A stretch of DNA of 33,575 bases, taken from contig NZ_RDQR01000028.1 of assembly GCF_003703835.1 (NCBI RefSeq), positions 1 through 33,575 on the forward strand, in the 5' to 3' direction. The translations under genes were made by a program, and so were the position numbers. Below, in pieces: positions 6,561-14,748 of the stretch. A model generated the notes under the pieces. It was not told where the DNA came from. It saw only the letters and a program-made list of their open reading frames with translations, and searched no databases. The DNA is from Auritidibacter ignavus. Its GTDB lineage: Bacteria > Actinomycetota > Actinomycetes > Actinomycetales > Micrococcaceae. Each line of letters starts with the position of its first letter. The first letter of the stretch is position 1.

Positions 6561-8051
6561 GTGACTCAGCCTCCCGCTCCAGTAGCCGTGATCGTTCTGG
6601 CGGCCGGCCAGGGCACTCGGATGAAATCTTCTACTCCGAAAATCCTGCATCAAATCGGCGGGCGCTCACTCGTTGGCCATGCGCTTCACGCAGCTCAGAG
6701 CGTCAACCCTGAACATCTCGTGGCGGTAGTGCGTCACGAACGCGATCGTGTGGTGGCACACCTGCAAGAACTCGTGCCCGAGGTTGTTATCGCCGACCAG
6801 GACGAGATTCCGGGCACCGGTCGGGCCGTGGAACAAGGGCTCCAGGCGCTGCCGGCCGACACGACCGGAACCGTGGTAGTCACCTACGGTGACGTCCCGT
6901 TGCTGACCCCGCAAACCCTGAGCACGCTGGTGGCCTGTCACCATGACCAGGGTAACGCCGTGACCGTGCTGACCGCAGAGGTCTCCGACCCCACCGGATA
7001 CGGTCGTATCGTCCGCGATGACCAGGGCCTTGTGGAGCGCATCGTCGAGCACAAGGACGCGCTACGTCATGCCGAGGAAACCGGCGATGACTCGCTGGTG
7101 AACATCCACGAGATCAACTCTGGGATCTATGCTTTCGACGCTCAAGTGCTGGCTCGTACGCTGGCCGAGGTCTCCACCGATAACGCTCAGGGTGAGAAGT
7201 ACTTGACGGATGTGCTTAGCCTGGCCCGCGCCGAGGGCGGCCGGGTCGCCAGTTGGGTCACCACCGATGTGTGGGAGGTTGAAGGCGCGAACGACCGTCG
7301 TCAGCTGGCAGCCTTGGGCGCCGAACTGAATCGTCGGATCACTGATTTTTGGATGCGTCAGGGCGTGACCATCGTTGACCCGGCCACCACCTGGATTGAC
7401 ATCGAGGTTGAGCTGGCCGCCGACGTCACCATTAAGCCGGGAACCCAGCTCCACGGCTCTACTCGGATTGCTCCCGGCGCCACCATTGGCCCAGACACCA
7501 CGCTGACCGATGTCCATGTCGGTCAGCACGCGACCGTCAAGCGTACCGATGGGACCGAGGCAATGATTGCTGCGGGAGCTAAAGTGGGACCATTCACCTA
7601 TCTGCGCCCCGGTACCGTCCTGGGAGAAAACGGCAAAATCGGTGCCTTTTATGAAACCAAGAATGTCACCGTAGGCGCTGGGTCTAAACTCTCCCACCTG
7701 GGGTATGCCGGCGACGCCGAGATTGGAGAGAACACCAATATTGGATGTGGCAATATCACCGCAAACTATGACGGGGTCAATAAGCATCGCACCGTGATCG
7801 GTTCCGAGGTGCGCACTGGATCTAATACCGTCTTTACTGCTCCGGTAGAAATCGGCGATGGCGCCTACACGGGTGCGGGCGCTGTGGTACGAGACAATGT
7901 GCCCGCTGGGGCCCTGGCCATCAACCAGGTTTCTCAGCGCACCATTGAGAATTGGACCATCACCAAGCGTCCCGGTACGGCTGCCGCTCGAGCCGCAGAA
8001 GCCGCTGGAGAAGCATCTGAACACACCGATGGCGACCGGTCCGCGAACTAG
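6561..8051 (+). CDS. glmU: Bifunctional GlmU (GlcN-1-P acetyltransferase / GlcNAc-1-P uridylyltransferase)
   Basis: Makes UDP-GlcNAc for peptidoglycan from glucosamine-1-phosphate, acetyl-CoA and UTP in the cytoplasm. The N-terminal pyrophosphorylase domain has VIVLAAGQGTRMKS, the substrate-binding TYGDVPLLTP, and EINSGIYAFD. The C-terminal left-handed beta-helix has hexapeptide repeats, GPFTYLRPGTVLG and the catalytic His in GSKLSHLGYAGDAEIG. The last 30 residues are Ala/Glu-rich and low complexity. I chose GTG 6561 (496 aa) because AAAGGAAG (6546-6553) precedes it by 7 nt. An in-frame ATG at 6534 would add 9 residues but lacks a ribosome site. It lies 59 bp after tRNA-Gln and upstream of prs. 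Confidence 0.96.
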   Translation: MTQPPAPVAVIVLAAGQGTRMKSSTPKILHQIGGRSLVGHALHAAQSVNPEHLVAVVRHERDRVVAHLQELVPEVVIADQDEIPGTGRAVEQGLQALPADTTGTVVVTYGDVPLLTPQTLSTLVACHHDQGNAVTVLTAEVSDPTGYGRIVRDDQGLVERIVEHKDALRHAEETGDDSLVNIHEINSGIYAFDAQVLARTLAEVSTDNAQGEKYLTDVLSLARAEGGRVASWVTTDVWEVEGANDRRQLAALGAELNRRITDFWMRQGVTIVDPATTWIDIEVELAADVTIKPGTQLHGSTRIAPGATIGPDTTLTDVHVGQHATVKRTDGTEAMIAAGAKVGPFTYLRPGTVLGENGKIGAFYETKNVTVGAGSKLSHLGYAGDAEIGENTNIGCGNITANYDGVNKHRTVIGSEVRTGSNTVFTAPVEIGDGAYTGAGAVVRDNVPAGALAINQVSQRTIENWTITKRPGTAAARAAEAAGEASEHTDGDRSAN

Positions 8052-8134
8052 TCACTAGCATCTCGCTGTGATGACGAGCCACAACACAACTTCCACAACG
8101 GCGACGGGAAGACAAGAACCTCTCAGGCCTGCCG

Positions 8135-8163
8135 TTGAGGACAAAAACTACATAGTGTAGTTT
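8135..8163 (+). promoter_or_regulatory. prs promoter overlapped by a 19-bp palindrome
   Basis: TTGAGG (8135-8140) and TAGTTT (8158-8163) are spaced 17 bp and could be -35 and -10. A perfect inverted repeat, AAACTACA (8145-8152), TAG, TGTAGTTT (8156-8163), covers the spacer and the -10. Such placement is typical of a repressor operator. It lies 43 bp upstream of the TTG start of prs. Confidence 0.5.
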
Positions 8164-8206
8164 GCAAGAACTATCGCACGCACATTTCTGTCGAGGGAGT
8201 CGATCG

Positions 8207-9187
8207 TTGAGCGAGATTAGTCATCACGAAAATAAGAAGCTGGTCCTGGCTTCGGGCCGGGCGCATCCCCAGTTGGCCGATGAAATTGCCGAGGCCTTGG
8301 GTACTGAGCTTCTCTCGCTGTCAGCCTACGACTTTGCCAACGGGGAGATTTACGTTCGCCCCGGCGAATCGGTGCGTGGTAAAGACTGTTTCGTCATCCA
8401 GGCGCACCCAGCACCGTTAAACAACTGGCTGATGGAGCAGCTCTTGCTCGTCGATGCGATGAAGCGTGCCTCAGCACGACGGATCACCGTGGTCTCGCCC
8501 TTCTACCCGTACGCGCGTCAGGACAAAAAGGGGCGTGGACGCGAACCTATTTCCGGACGCCTGGTCGCTGATCTCTATAAGGCCGCTGGTGCCGACCGCA
8601 TTATGTCGGTGGACTTGCACACCGCTCAGATTCAGGGGTTCTTCGATGGACCGGTGGATCACCTGTTCGCAGTGCCCATCCTGGCCGATTACATTCGTGG
8701 CAAGGTTGGCGACTCCGAGGTTACGGTGGTCTCTCCGGATACGGGACGCGTGCGGGTCGCCGAGCAGTGGGCCGATCGGCTGGGCGGTGTCCCGCTGGCT
8801 TTCGTGCACAAGACCCGTGACCTGACTACTCCGAACAAAGCTGAGTCGAAAACCGTGGTCGGTAAGATCGAGGGTCGCACCTGTGTGCTGATCGACGACA
8901 TGATCGATACCGGTGGCACCATCGCCGGTGCGGTGCGAGTGCTGAAAGAAGCCGGGGCGAAAGATGTCATTATTGCCGCTACTCACCCGGTCTTCTCCGA
9001 CCCTGCCGCCCAGCGGTTAGCCGAGTGCGGGGCCCGTGAAGTGGTGGTTACCAATACCTTACCGATTCCGGCGGCCAAAAAGTTCGAGAACCTCACCGTG
9101 CTCTCCATCGCTCCACTGATAGCGCGGGCCATCAAGGAAGTCTTCGAAGACGGTTCTGTCACCAGCCTGTTCGACGGCAACGCCTAA
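8207..9187 (+). CDS. prs: Ribose-phosphate pyrophosphokinase (PRPP synthetase)
   Basis: Transfers pyrophosphate from ATP to ribose-5-phosphate, supplying PRPP for purines, pyrimidines, NAD, His and Trp, and for the PurF in this window. The TTG start at 8207 gives 326 residues, the usual class I length, beginning MSEISHHENKKLVLASGRAH. It follows GAGGGAG by 8 nt. An upstream TTG at 8162 has no ribosome site and would sit inside the putative promoter. Motifs are DLHTAQIQGFFDGPVDHL, the flexible loop YARQDKKGRGREPIS, VVSPDTGRVRVAE and the PRPP loop VLIDDMIDTGGTIAGA. It follows glmU by 155 bp. Confidence 0.96.
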   Translation: MSEISHHENKKLVLASGRAHPQLADEIAEALGTELLSLSAYDFANGEIYVRPGESVRGKDCFVIQAHPAPLNNWLMEQLLLVDAMKRASARRITVVSPFYPYARQDKKGRGREPISGRLVADLYKAAGADRIMSVDLHTAQIQGFFDGPVDHLFAVPILADYIRGKVGDSEVTVVSPDTGRVRVAEQWADRLGGVPLAFVHKTRDLTTPNKAESKTVVGKIEGRTCVLIDDMIDTGGTIAGAVRVLKEAGAKDVIIAATHPVFSDPAAQRLAECGAREVVVTNTLPIPAAKKFENLTVLSIAPLIARAIKEVFEDGSVTSLFDGNA

Positions 9188-9238
9188 GAACTGGCGATCG
9201 GCCGATCACTAGCCGGCCCTCGTTACTTTGTCGAGTCC

Positions 9239-10162
9239 ATGATGGTCCCACACTCGCCTGCGCAGACACCCAGATCGCTGATAGAGCGTCTGAAAACTGA
9301 CGCGACCTATCTGGGCCCGGCGGAACGTAAAGTCATCGTGGCAGTCATCGAGGCATTCGAACAGATACCTGATCTATCTGCCACCGATCTGGCTGCTCGC
9401 GCTCAAACATCGGCGGCTACCGTCGTGCGAGCCGCACAGAATTTGGGCTATTCAGGCTTTCAGAGGCTGAAGGATGAGATCTCTCGGTCTCTTCTCGCCC
9501 AAGCTGACCAGTCGCAGGTGGCCACTGCCCAGGGGCAGCTCAGCGGTGCCGTGCAGCTGTCCGCGTTGCAGTTGTTGAGTCGAGATGTTTTTGCTGCTGC
9601 CCAGAGCGAAATCGCCCTGACTGAGCGAATGCTTGCCAGCGAGGTCATGGAGCAGGCGGTCACTGCGGTGGCGTCGGCGAAGACCATTCTGTTAGTCGGC
9701 ACCGGAGGTTCAGCAATTCCGGCCCAAGAGGCCGCGCTACGCTACACCATGTCAGGCTTAACCGCCGTGGCCCCCGTCGATGTCCTGGGGCAACAATTTA
9801 CTGCTCGGATGCTCTCTGAGCGGGATGTCTGTATTGCGGTGAGCTACTCGGGAGCCAATAAACACACTCTCGACTCCGTGCGAGCCGCCCAAACTGCGGG
9901 GGCACTCATTATCGCTATTACGAGCTCTGGGATTTCTCCTCTGGCTCAACAAGCAGACCTGACGTTGACTGCTGGAAGCCGAAACGACGACCAGGAAGTG
10001 CTGGTGTCCAGAATTTCCCACACCTTGGTGCTCAACATCTTAGGTCTCGCCGCTCAGCGTCTCGTGTTTCACGATGCCGAACCTCACATGGGACCTTCAG
10101 AAAAACTGGGTCCGCTACTGTCCGACGCGCTCGAACCTGACATCTCTGAGGTCGAGGATTAA
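9239..10162 (+). CDS. RpiR/MurR-family regulator with SIS domain
   Basis: A 307-residue protein. Residues about 10-85 form an RpiR-type helix-turn-helix (LGPAERKVIVAVIEAF, LAARAQTSAATVVRAAQNLG, YSGFQRLKDEI). Residues about 130-270 form a SIS phosphosugar-binding domain (AKTILLVGTGGSAIPAQEAA, CIAVSYSGANKHTLDSVRAA, ITSSGISPLAQQADLTL). Such regulators sense phosphorylated sugars or related metabolites. Two ATGs (9239, 9242) are adjacent and the ribosome site is weak. It lies 51 bp downstream of prs and 183 bp upstream of a same-strand operon of phosphatases and an ABC transporter. It probably controls that operon through the dyads in the gap. Confidence 0.9.
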   Translation: MMVPHSPAQTPRSLIERLKTDATYLGPAERKVIVAVIEAFEQIPDLSATDLAARAQTSAATVVRAAQNLGYSGFQRLKDEISRSLLAQADQSQVATAQGQLSGAVQLSALQLLSRDVFAAAQSEIALTERMLASEVMEQAVTAVASAKTILLVGTGGSAIPAQEAALRYTMSGLTAVAPVDVLGQQFTARMLSERDVCIAVSYSGANKHTLDSVRAAQTAGALIIAITSSGISPLAQQADLTLTAGSRNDDQEVLVSRISHTLVLNILGLAAQRLVFHDAEPHMGPSEKLGPLLSDALEPDISEVED

Positions 10163-10182
10163 TCGAAAAAATCTCACGTGGT

Positions 10183-10214
10183 AACAATCGTCACATCGGT
10201 TAGCTGAGATTGTT
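10183..10214. promoter_or_regulatory. Inverted repeat AACAATC / GATTGTT
   Basis: AACAATC (10183-10189) and GATTGTT (10208-10214) are perfect inverted copies separated by 18 bp, just after the RpiR-type gene. The wide spacing and lack of a T-run argue against a terminator. It may be part of the control region of the following operon. Confidence 0.25.
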
Positions 10215-10267
10215 AAACCGTTGTCGCGACCCGTTCACGGTGTATTTATCTTCGCTCGTTCTACTGG

Positions 10268-10304
10268 GGTGTAACACCGTTTCATCGATAAAGTAACGAT
10301 GAAA
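10268..10304. promoter_or_regulatory. Two adjacent dyads upstream of the phosphatase/ABC operon
   Basis: GGTGTAACACC (10268-10278) is an 11-bp palindrome. Directly after it, TTTCATCG (10280-10287) and CGATGAAA (10297-10304) are perfect 8-bp inverted arms spaced 9 bp apart. They lie 42-78 bp before the ATG of the first operon gene, a natural site for repressor binding. RpiR-family proteins bind inverted repeats, so the upstream SIS regulator is the prime candidate (inference). Confidence 0.45.
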
Positions 10305-10345
10305 TGTGTGGGCCTCGTTGAGAAATATACCGTGAGGAGGGCGAG

Positions 10346-11080
10346 ATGGCACCGTGGGGCGATCCCAACAGTATTCATAACCTGCGCCCTCTTCCCGGAG
10401 TGACCAGCACAGCCAAGGGCCCCGCTAAGATTTACCGCTCGTCGGTTCCGGGGAAACTTCAACTCTCCGCTCCCGAATTGTGCGCCGTCGATGGGATTGG
10501 GACCGTGATCGACCTGCGTGAGCCAGAAGAGATCCTTCAGCGCCCGGACACACTGCCAGAGCACGTTGGCTATATCAATATTCCGCTCTATCGGGGACCA
10601 GTTCCCAGAGACGAGCCCATTTTGCAGGTCTATTCCAGACTCATCACCCAACGCGGTGCTCAACTCGTCTGCGTGTTAAAAGCTGTCACAATGGCGCTCG
10701 ATGATGGCGTACTCATTCACTGCACTGCCGGAAAGGACCGCACGGGACTTGTGGCAGCGCTGGTTCTTTCGGTGGCAGGAATACACCGGGACATCATTGT
10801 TGCCGATTATGCCCGCAGTGCTGACGAGCTACCGGACAGCTACCACGCACAAGTCGCTACCGAGATGTCGAGTCAATGGGATACCTCGTCTGAAGAATTC
10901 TCTCAGGCCCTCAGATTGCATACCCTCAGCCCCGCCTCAGCGATGAGGCACTTACTGGAACACCTAGACCATCGTTACGGTTCAGTCGCGCGTTTTCTTG
11001 ACTGCGTTGGTTTCAGCCTTCCTGAGCAACGCGTACTGGCTGAGCATCTGCATGCGAGGCGAGAGCCGAAGGGGGCCTGA
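10346..11080 (+). CDS. Tyrosine-phosphatase-like enzyme (Y_phosphatase3 type)
   Basis: A 244-residue cytoplasmic protein with the cysteine-phosphatase signature HCTAGKDRTG. The catalytic Cys is residue 126 and the phosphate-binding Arg is 132. The N-terminal part has NLRPLPGV, IYRSS and VIDLREPEE, as in actinobacterial tyrosine/serine phosphatases of this family, which also include lipid and inositol-phosphate phosphatases. The start has a strong ribosome site (GAGGAGGGCGAG directly upstream). It is the first gene of a six-gene operon, ending 1 bp before a metallophosphoesterase. The transporter next door suggests a small-molecule phosphomonoester as substrate rather than phosphoprotein; this is inference. 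Confidence 0.88.
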   Translation: MAPWGDPNSIHNLRPLPGVTSTAKGPAKIYRSSVPGKLQLSAPELCAVDGIGTVIDLREPEEILQRPDTLPEHVGYINIPLYRGPVPRDEPILQVYSRLITQRGAQLVCVLKAVTMALDDGVLIHCTAGKDRTGLVAALVLSVAGIHRDIIVADYARSADELPDSYHAQVATEMSSQWDTSSEEFSQALRLHTLSPASAMRHLLEHLDHRYGSVARFLDCVGFSLPEQRVLAEHLHARREPKGA

Positions 11081-11081
11081 G

Positions 11082-11936
11082 ATGGCAGACTCATGGCACA
11101 TAGCTCACTTAACCGACCCGCACCTGACCGAAAACCAGCAGACCCTGTATGGTGGCTCAATCGACCCCTGGGGGCAACTGCGTCAAACATTCGAGGCCCT
11201 CGCCCGCGGTGACGCTGGTTTACCGGATGCCGTGGTAATCAGTGGCGACCTATGCCAGCGTGGCCATGATGCCTACGCTGAAGTCGCTGGTTTTCTTACC
11301 GAGCAACGAAGGCGCTTGGGCTGTCCGATCCTTGTCGTTCCAGGTAACCACGATGAACCGGGGGCGATCGATGCTCGTTTTCACGATCCTGACACCAGCC
11401 ATACTGATCCCCACGATGCAAGCAATAGCATCATCGCGGTACCCGGTCTGCGACTCATCGGGCTCAATACCCATGGTTATGGCCACCCACACGGTTGGCT
11501 TGAGACCACCTCATTGGATTGGCTAGAACACCACATCCGCCAAGACGGCACCGAGGACATTGTTTTAGTTCTGCACCATCCGCCGGTACCGGGGATGATC
11601 GCCGGCCTGCGTCACCGCGGTCTCCTCGATTCTGACTCTCGCCGGCGGCTCGCAGAGATTATGACCGGTTCGCGGGTTTGTCTGATCCTGAGCGGACATT
11701 ACCACCTGAATCAATACGGCAGCTTTGCCGGAATCCCGGTCAGCGTTGCTCCCGGAATCGCCTATAGCAACGACCCCCTAGCCCCCAGAGAAACAATCCT
11801 GGCGCGGGCGGTCTTTGGATTCGTTCGCGTTGAACGAGAACCCCCAGGGCCCCCGGATATCGTGAGCAGCCTTCTTCCCTGTTCAGAACCATCCAGAGTG
11901 GTTTTCACTCTGGAGGCTTCTCCCTCGTCCCCCTAA
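11082..11936 (+). CDS. Class III metallophosphoesterase (CpdA/GpdQ-like phosphodiesterase)
   Basis: A 284-residue calcineurin-like enzyme with all dinuclear-metal motifs in order: LTDPHL (Asp12, His14), VISGDLCQ, VVPGNHDEPG, LHHPPVPG and LSGHYHLNQYG. Relatives hydrolyse cyclic nucleotides, glycerophosphodiesters or other phosphodiesters. The ATG at 11082 follows AAGGGGG by about 7 nt and begins 1 bp after the preceding phosphatase stop. Longer frames reaching back to 10998 overlap that gene and are rejected. Lacking a signal peptide, it should act in the cytoplasm on imported or endogenous substrate. A 9-bp hairpin lies within its 3' end. Confidence 0.9.
   Translation: MADSWHIAHLTDPHLTENQQTLYGGSIDPWGQLRQTFEALARGDAGLPDAVVISGDLCQRGHDAYAEVAGFLTEQRRRLGCPILVVPGNHDEPGAIDARFHDPDTSHTDPHDASNSIIAVPGLRLIGLNTHGYGHPHGWLETTSLDWLEHHIRQDGTEDIVLVLHHPPVPGMIAGLRHRGLLDSDSRRRLAEIMTGSRVCLILSGHYHLNQYGSFAGIPVSVAPGIAYSNDPLAPRETILARAVFGFVRVEREPPGPPDIVSSLLPCSEPSRVVFTLEASPSSP
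11892..11914 (+). terminator. Hairpin in 3' end of the phosphoesterase gene, before the binding-protein gene
   Basis: TCCAGAGTG (11892-11900), GTTTT loop, CACTCTGGA (11906-11914) is a perfect 9-bp stem inside the last codons. No U-run follows. It may be a partial terminator, a processing or stability element that sets a higher level of the binding protein, or just coding chance. Confidence 0.35.
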
Positions 11937-11988
11937 ACCCTGACCAACCCGAAACCACTGTTCACCGACAAACGTTGAGGAGGAAACC

Positions 11989-13014
11989 ATGAAAAAAACC
12001 ACCAAACTGCTCGCTCCGCTTGTTCTCATTCCTGCTCTTGCCTTGAGCTCCTGCGCTGATGAAGCGCAGGAACAGATGAACGAGTCTGACTCTGGGGATA
12101 ACACCCTGACCGTTTACACCTCAGAACCGCAAGAGAAAATCGACGAGATCATTGATGCCTTTGCGGAGGTTAATCCCGACGCAGAAATTGACGTGTTCCG
12201 TGCTGGCACGGGTGAGCTGAAGACTCGTGTGGCCAGCGAAAAAGAAACCGGCGAGATTCAAGCCGATGTCATTTTGGCAGCGGATGTGCCCACTTTCGAA
12301 GATTACGCCGCAGAAGGTGATCTTGCCGAGCTGAATTTGGAGAACACCGATTCGCTTGATGACTCCTACGTCGATGAAGACAACTACTGGGTCGGGACCC
12401 GACTCATTCCGACCATTATTGCTGTCAATACAGACGTTATTTCCGAAGAGGATGAACCGAGCTTATGGCAGGACCTCACCAATTCGGACTATGAAGGTCA
12501 AATAGCGATGCCCAACCCGGACGTATCTGGTGCCGCCGCATTCAACACGGCGGTTTGGCGTTCGAGTGATGAGCTAGGAGATCAATGGCTCGAGGACTTG
12601 GTCGCCAATGATCCCACCATCTTGGAATCCAATGGTCCCGTAGGACAGGCCGTGGGTGAAGGGACCACCGGCCTTGGCATCGTGGTGGATTACGTCATTC
12701 GCGACCTGGCTGATCAAGGTTCGCCGGTAAAAGTCGTATACCCGGAAGATGGCGCACCTTATGTGTCACAGCCGGCGGGTGTGTTTGCTGATAGTGACAA
12801 CCAGGAACTGGCTAATCAGTTCGTGGATTTCTTGATCTCCGAAGACGGACAGCAGATGGCTGTTGAACAGTCCTACCTTCCGGTTCGTGATGACGTGGGG
12901 GTTCCTGAGGGGGCTCCGGAGCTGGCAGATCTTAATCTGATGAATCCTGATTTGGAAGAAATTGCGGCTGAACAGGATGAAGCCGTGTCCTATTTCAATG
13001 GATTGCTGAAGTAA
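11989..13014 (+). CDS. ABC transporter substrate-binding lipoprotein (AfuA/FbpA/PhnS-like)
   Basis: A 341-residue exported protein. It has a Lys-rich N-terminus, a hydrophobic stretch and lipobox LSSC (Cys22), so it is membrane anchored. After an acidic linker the type II periplasmic-binding fold starts at NTLTVYTSEPQEKIDEII. The family includes ferric-, thiamine-, 2-aminoethylphosphonate- and sugar-phosphate-binding proteins. The paired Tyr-Tyr used by FbpA for Fe(III) is not seen: the equivalent region reads LGIVVDYVIRDLA. Iron is therefore not well supported. An excellent ribosome site (GAGGAGGAAACC) precedes the ATG. It is followed 1 bp later by the permease. Confidence 0.88.
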   Translation: MKKTTKLLAPLVLIPALALSSCADEAQEQMNESDSGDNTLTVYTSEPQEKIDEIIDAFAEVNPDAEIDVFRAGTGELKTRVASEKETGEIQADVILAADVPTFEDYAAEGDLAELNLENTDSLDDSYVDEDNYWVGTRLIPTIIAVNTDVISEEDEPSLWQDLTNSDYEGQIAMPNPDVSGAAAFNTAVWRSSDELGDQWLEDLVANDPTILESNGPVGQAVGEGTTGLGIVVDYVIRDLADQGSPVKVVYPEDGAPYVSQPAGVFADSDNQELANQFVDFLISEDGQQMAVEQSYLPVRDDVGVPEGAPELADLNLMNPDLEEIAAEQDEAVSYFNGLLK

Positions 13015-13015
13015 G

Positions 13016-14683
13016 GTGAGTCAGCTGGCTAGCACCGCGGGTAACGTGGCTCCGAGAACTCGCACAGGACGTGCCGATGGCTTGTTCATCATGCGATGGG
13101 CAGTTGTTCTGGCCCTGGTACTCATTGTTGTTGTTCCGCTGGTTGCGCTGATCAAGGTGGGAATTGATCCCACAGCTTTGACGGTTTTTTCCGACCCCGC
13201 GGTGCTAGAAGCGCTCACGAATTCGGTGGTCTCAGCTACCATCTCCGCGATGATCGCGACCACGCTGGGGGTGATCTTCGCCATAGTCTTAGACCGGTTG
13301 ATCATCCCCGGCGCCCAACTCATTCGTTGGTTGTTGCTTATTCCCTTTTTGATTCCGCCCTTCATCGGCGCGATGGCATGGATGGCGCTCTTAGGGGTCA
13401 ACGGTCCTGTCAACCGGATCTTGGAACAGATGGGTCTCGAGGCGAATCTCAGCATCTTCGGTGGATCCGGCGTGATCCTCCTACTCACCATTCACTCCTA
13501 TCCCACGGCTTTTCTCGTGGTCTCGACGGCGTTGCGTCGGGTCCCCGGCAACCTTGAGGAAGCCGCAAGAATCTCAGGTGCCTCGACGTTCAAGGTCATG
13601 ACCACCGTGACTCTGCCACTGATGCGACCTGGGATCGTTGCCGCCTTGATCCTCACCTTGGTGGCGAATCTTTCCGACTTTGGTATCCCCGCTTTGATTG
13701 GTCTGCCGGAGGGTTATACCACGCTCACCACGCTGGTATACCGCTACCTCGCCTCGGCAACCATTTCGAATCCTCTTCCAGCAGCCTCGGCGATCGGAAT
13801 GGTGCTTCTGGTCGTCGCGCTCGTAACCATCCTCGCGCAACGTCGCATGCCGACAGCCTCACAGCTATCCGATACAGCCGTAGCGCAGAAAGCCCATCCA
13901 GGCCGGGGCATGCAATACCTGCTCAGCGCGACACTGTGGGCATGGATCGTGCTTATCTGTATCGTCCCTATGGTTGCGCTGAGCGTGCAAGCTCTACTGC
14001 CGGCCCCGGGAGTCCCCTTGATCTGGGAGAACCTGACGTTTGACAATTTTGGTTCCGCTCTCACCTCCCGCGGGGCCGTTCAGGGCCTCCAGAATTCGCT
14101 GATGTTGGCCGGTTCCGCGGCCGTGATTTGTGGGGTGCTGGGGTTGTTGGTTGGGATCGTGCTGACCAGATCTCGATCCCGACTCAACCCTGCGATCGAC
14201 GTGCTCGCAACGTTGCCTCAGGCCTTGCCCGGACTGGTGATCGCGGTGGGATGGTTGCTCATTGCCCCGATGCTCAAGATCTTCAATACCCCGTGGGTGA
14301 TTCTCGGCGCGTATGTCATGGCTTTCATAGCCCTCGTTGTCCAGCAGGTCCGCGCACCGTTGGCCACCATTTCGTCCTCTTTGGAAGAATCTGCTCAGAT
14401 TTCGGGAGCTACTCATGCCCGAGCGGTGCTGGACATCACTGCCAGAATGGTGACTCCCGCGGTGATCACCGGCATCATCGTTGTATTCTTTACTGCAGTT
14501 CGAGAACCCACCATTTCCATTCTGTTGGTTGCACCGGGATCGCAAACGCTGGGTGTCACCATATTCAACCTGCAACAAGCCGGTAACTACAACGCGGCCT
14601 CGGCGCTGGCGGTGGTGGTTGCTCTGGTCGGCATGATCGGGCTGTCCTTTGCCGGGTGGTTGGGTTCCCGTCGTGCCAGCTGA
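13016..14683 (+). CDS. ABC transporter permease, two fused membrane domains (FbpB-like)
   Basis: A 555-residue integral membrane protein with about 12 predicted transmembrane segments in two BPD_transp_1 halves. Each half carries an EAA loop for ATPase contact: LEEAARISGASTFKVMTTVT near residue 185 and LEESAQISGATHARAVLDIT near 460. The double-domain layout is typical of ferric/sugar-phosphate/phosphonate-type importers. The GTG start at 13016 is 1 bp after the binding-protein stop and lacks a strong Shine-Dalgarno sequence, suggesting translational coupling. It probably works as one polypeptide with a dimer of the downstream ATPase. Confidence 0.9.
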   Translation: MSQLASTAGNVAPRTRTGRADGLFIMRWAVVLALVLIVVVPLVALIKVGIDPTALTVFSDPAVLEALTNSVVSATISAMIATTLGVIFAIVLDRLIIPGAQLIRWLLLIPFLIPPFIGAMAWMALLGVNGPVNRILEQMGLEANLSIFGGSGVILLLTIHSYPTAFLVVSTALRRVPGNLEEAARISGASTFKVMTTVTLPLMRPGIVAALILTLVANLSDFGIPALIGLPEGYTTLTTLVYRYLASATISNPLPAASAIGMVLLVVALVTILAQRRMPTASQLSDTAVAQKAHPGRGMQYLLSATLWAWIVLICIVPMVALSVQALLPAPGVPLIWENLTFDNFGSALTSRGAVQGLQNSLMLAGSAAVICGVLGLLVGIVLTRSRSRLNPAIDVLATLPQALPGLVIAVGWLLIAPMLKIFNTPWVILGAYVMAFIALVVQQVRAPLATISSSLEESAQISGATHARAVLDITARMVTPAVITGIIVVFFTAVREPTISILLVAPGSQTLGVTIFNLQQAGNYNAASALAVVVALVGMIGLSFAGWLGSRRAS

Positions 14684-14748
14684 TGTCTCTCGTTCTTTGT
14701 TCTTCCTGGTCTTGCTTCGCCTTTACGTTCGAAAGATGATTGCTTCTT

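Noticed and set aside
7062-8024. Long open frame of 320 codons antisense to glmU
   Set aside because: It mirrors a well-conserved enzyme with biased third positions, has no recognisable domain, and has no ribosome site.
8162-8206. Longer N-terminus of prs from TTG 8162
   Set aside because: It overlaps the putative -10/operator and lacks a ribosome site; TTG 8207 gives the standard length.
9196-9207. GATCGGCCGATC palindrome after prs
   Set aside because: A perfect 12-bp palindrome, but it has no loop and no T-run, so it is neither a convincing terminator nor a clear operator.
10998-11081. Upstream extension of the metallophosphoesterase
   Set aside because: The extension is out-of-frame sequence of the upstream phosphatase; the ATG at 11082 has a good ribosome site and starts directly before the first metal motif.
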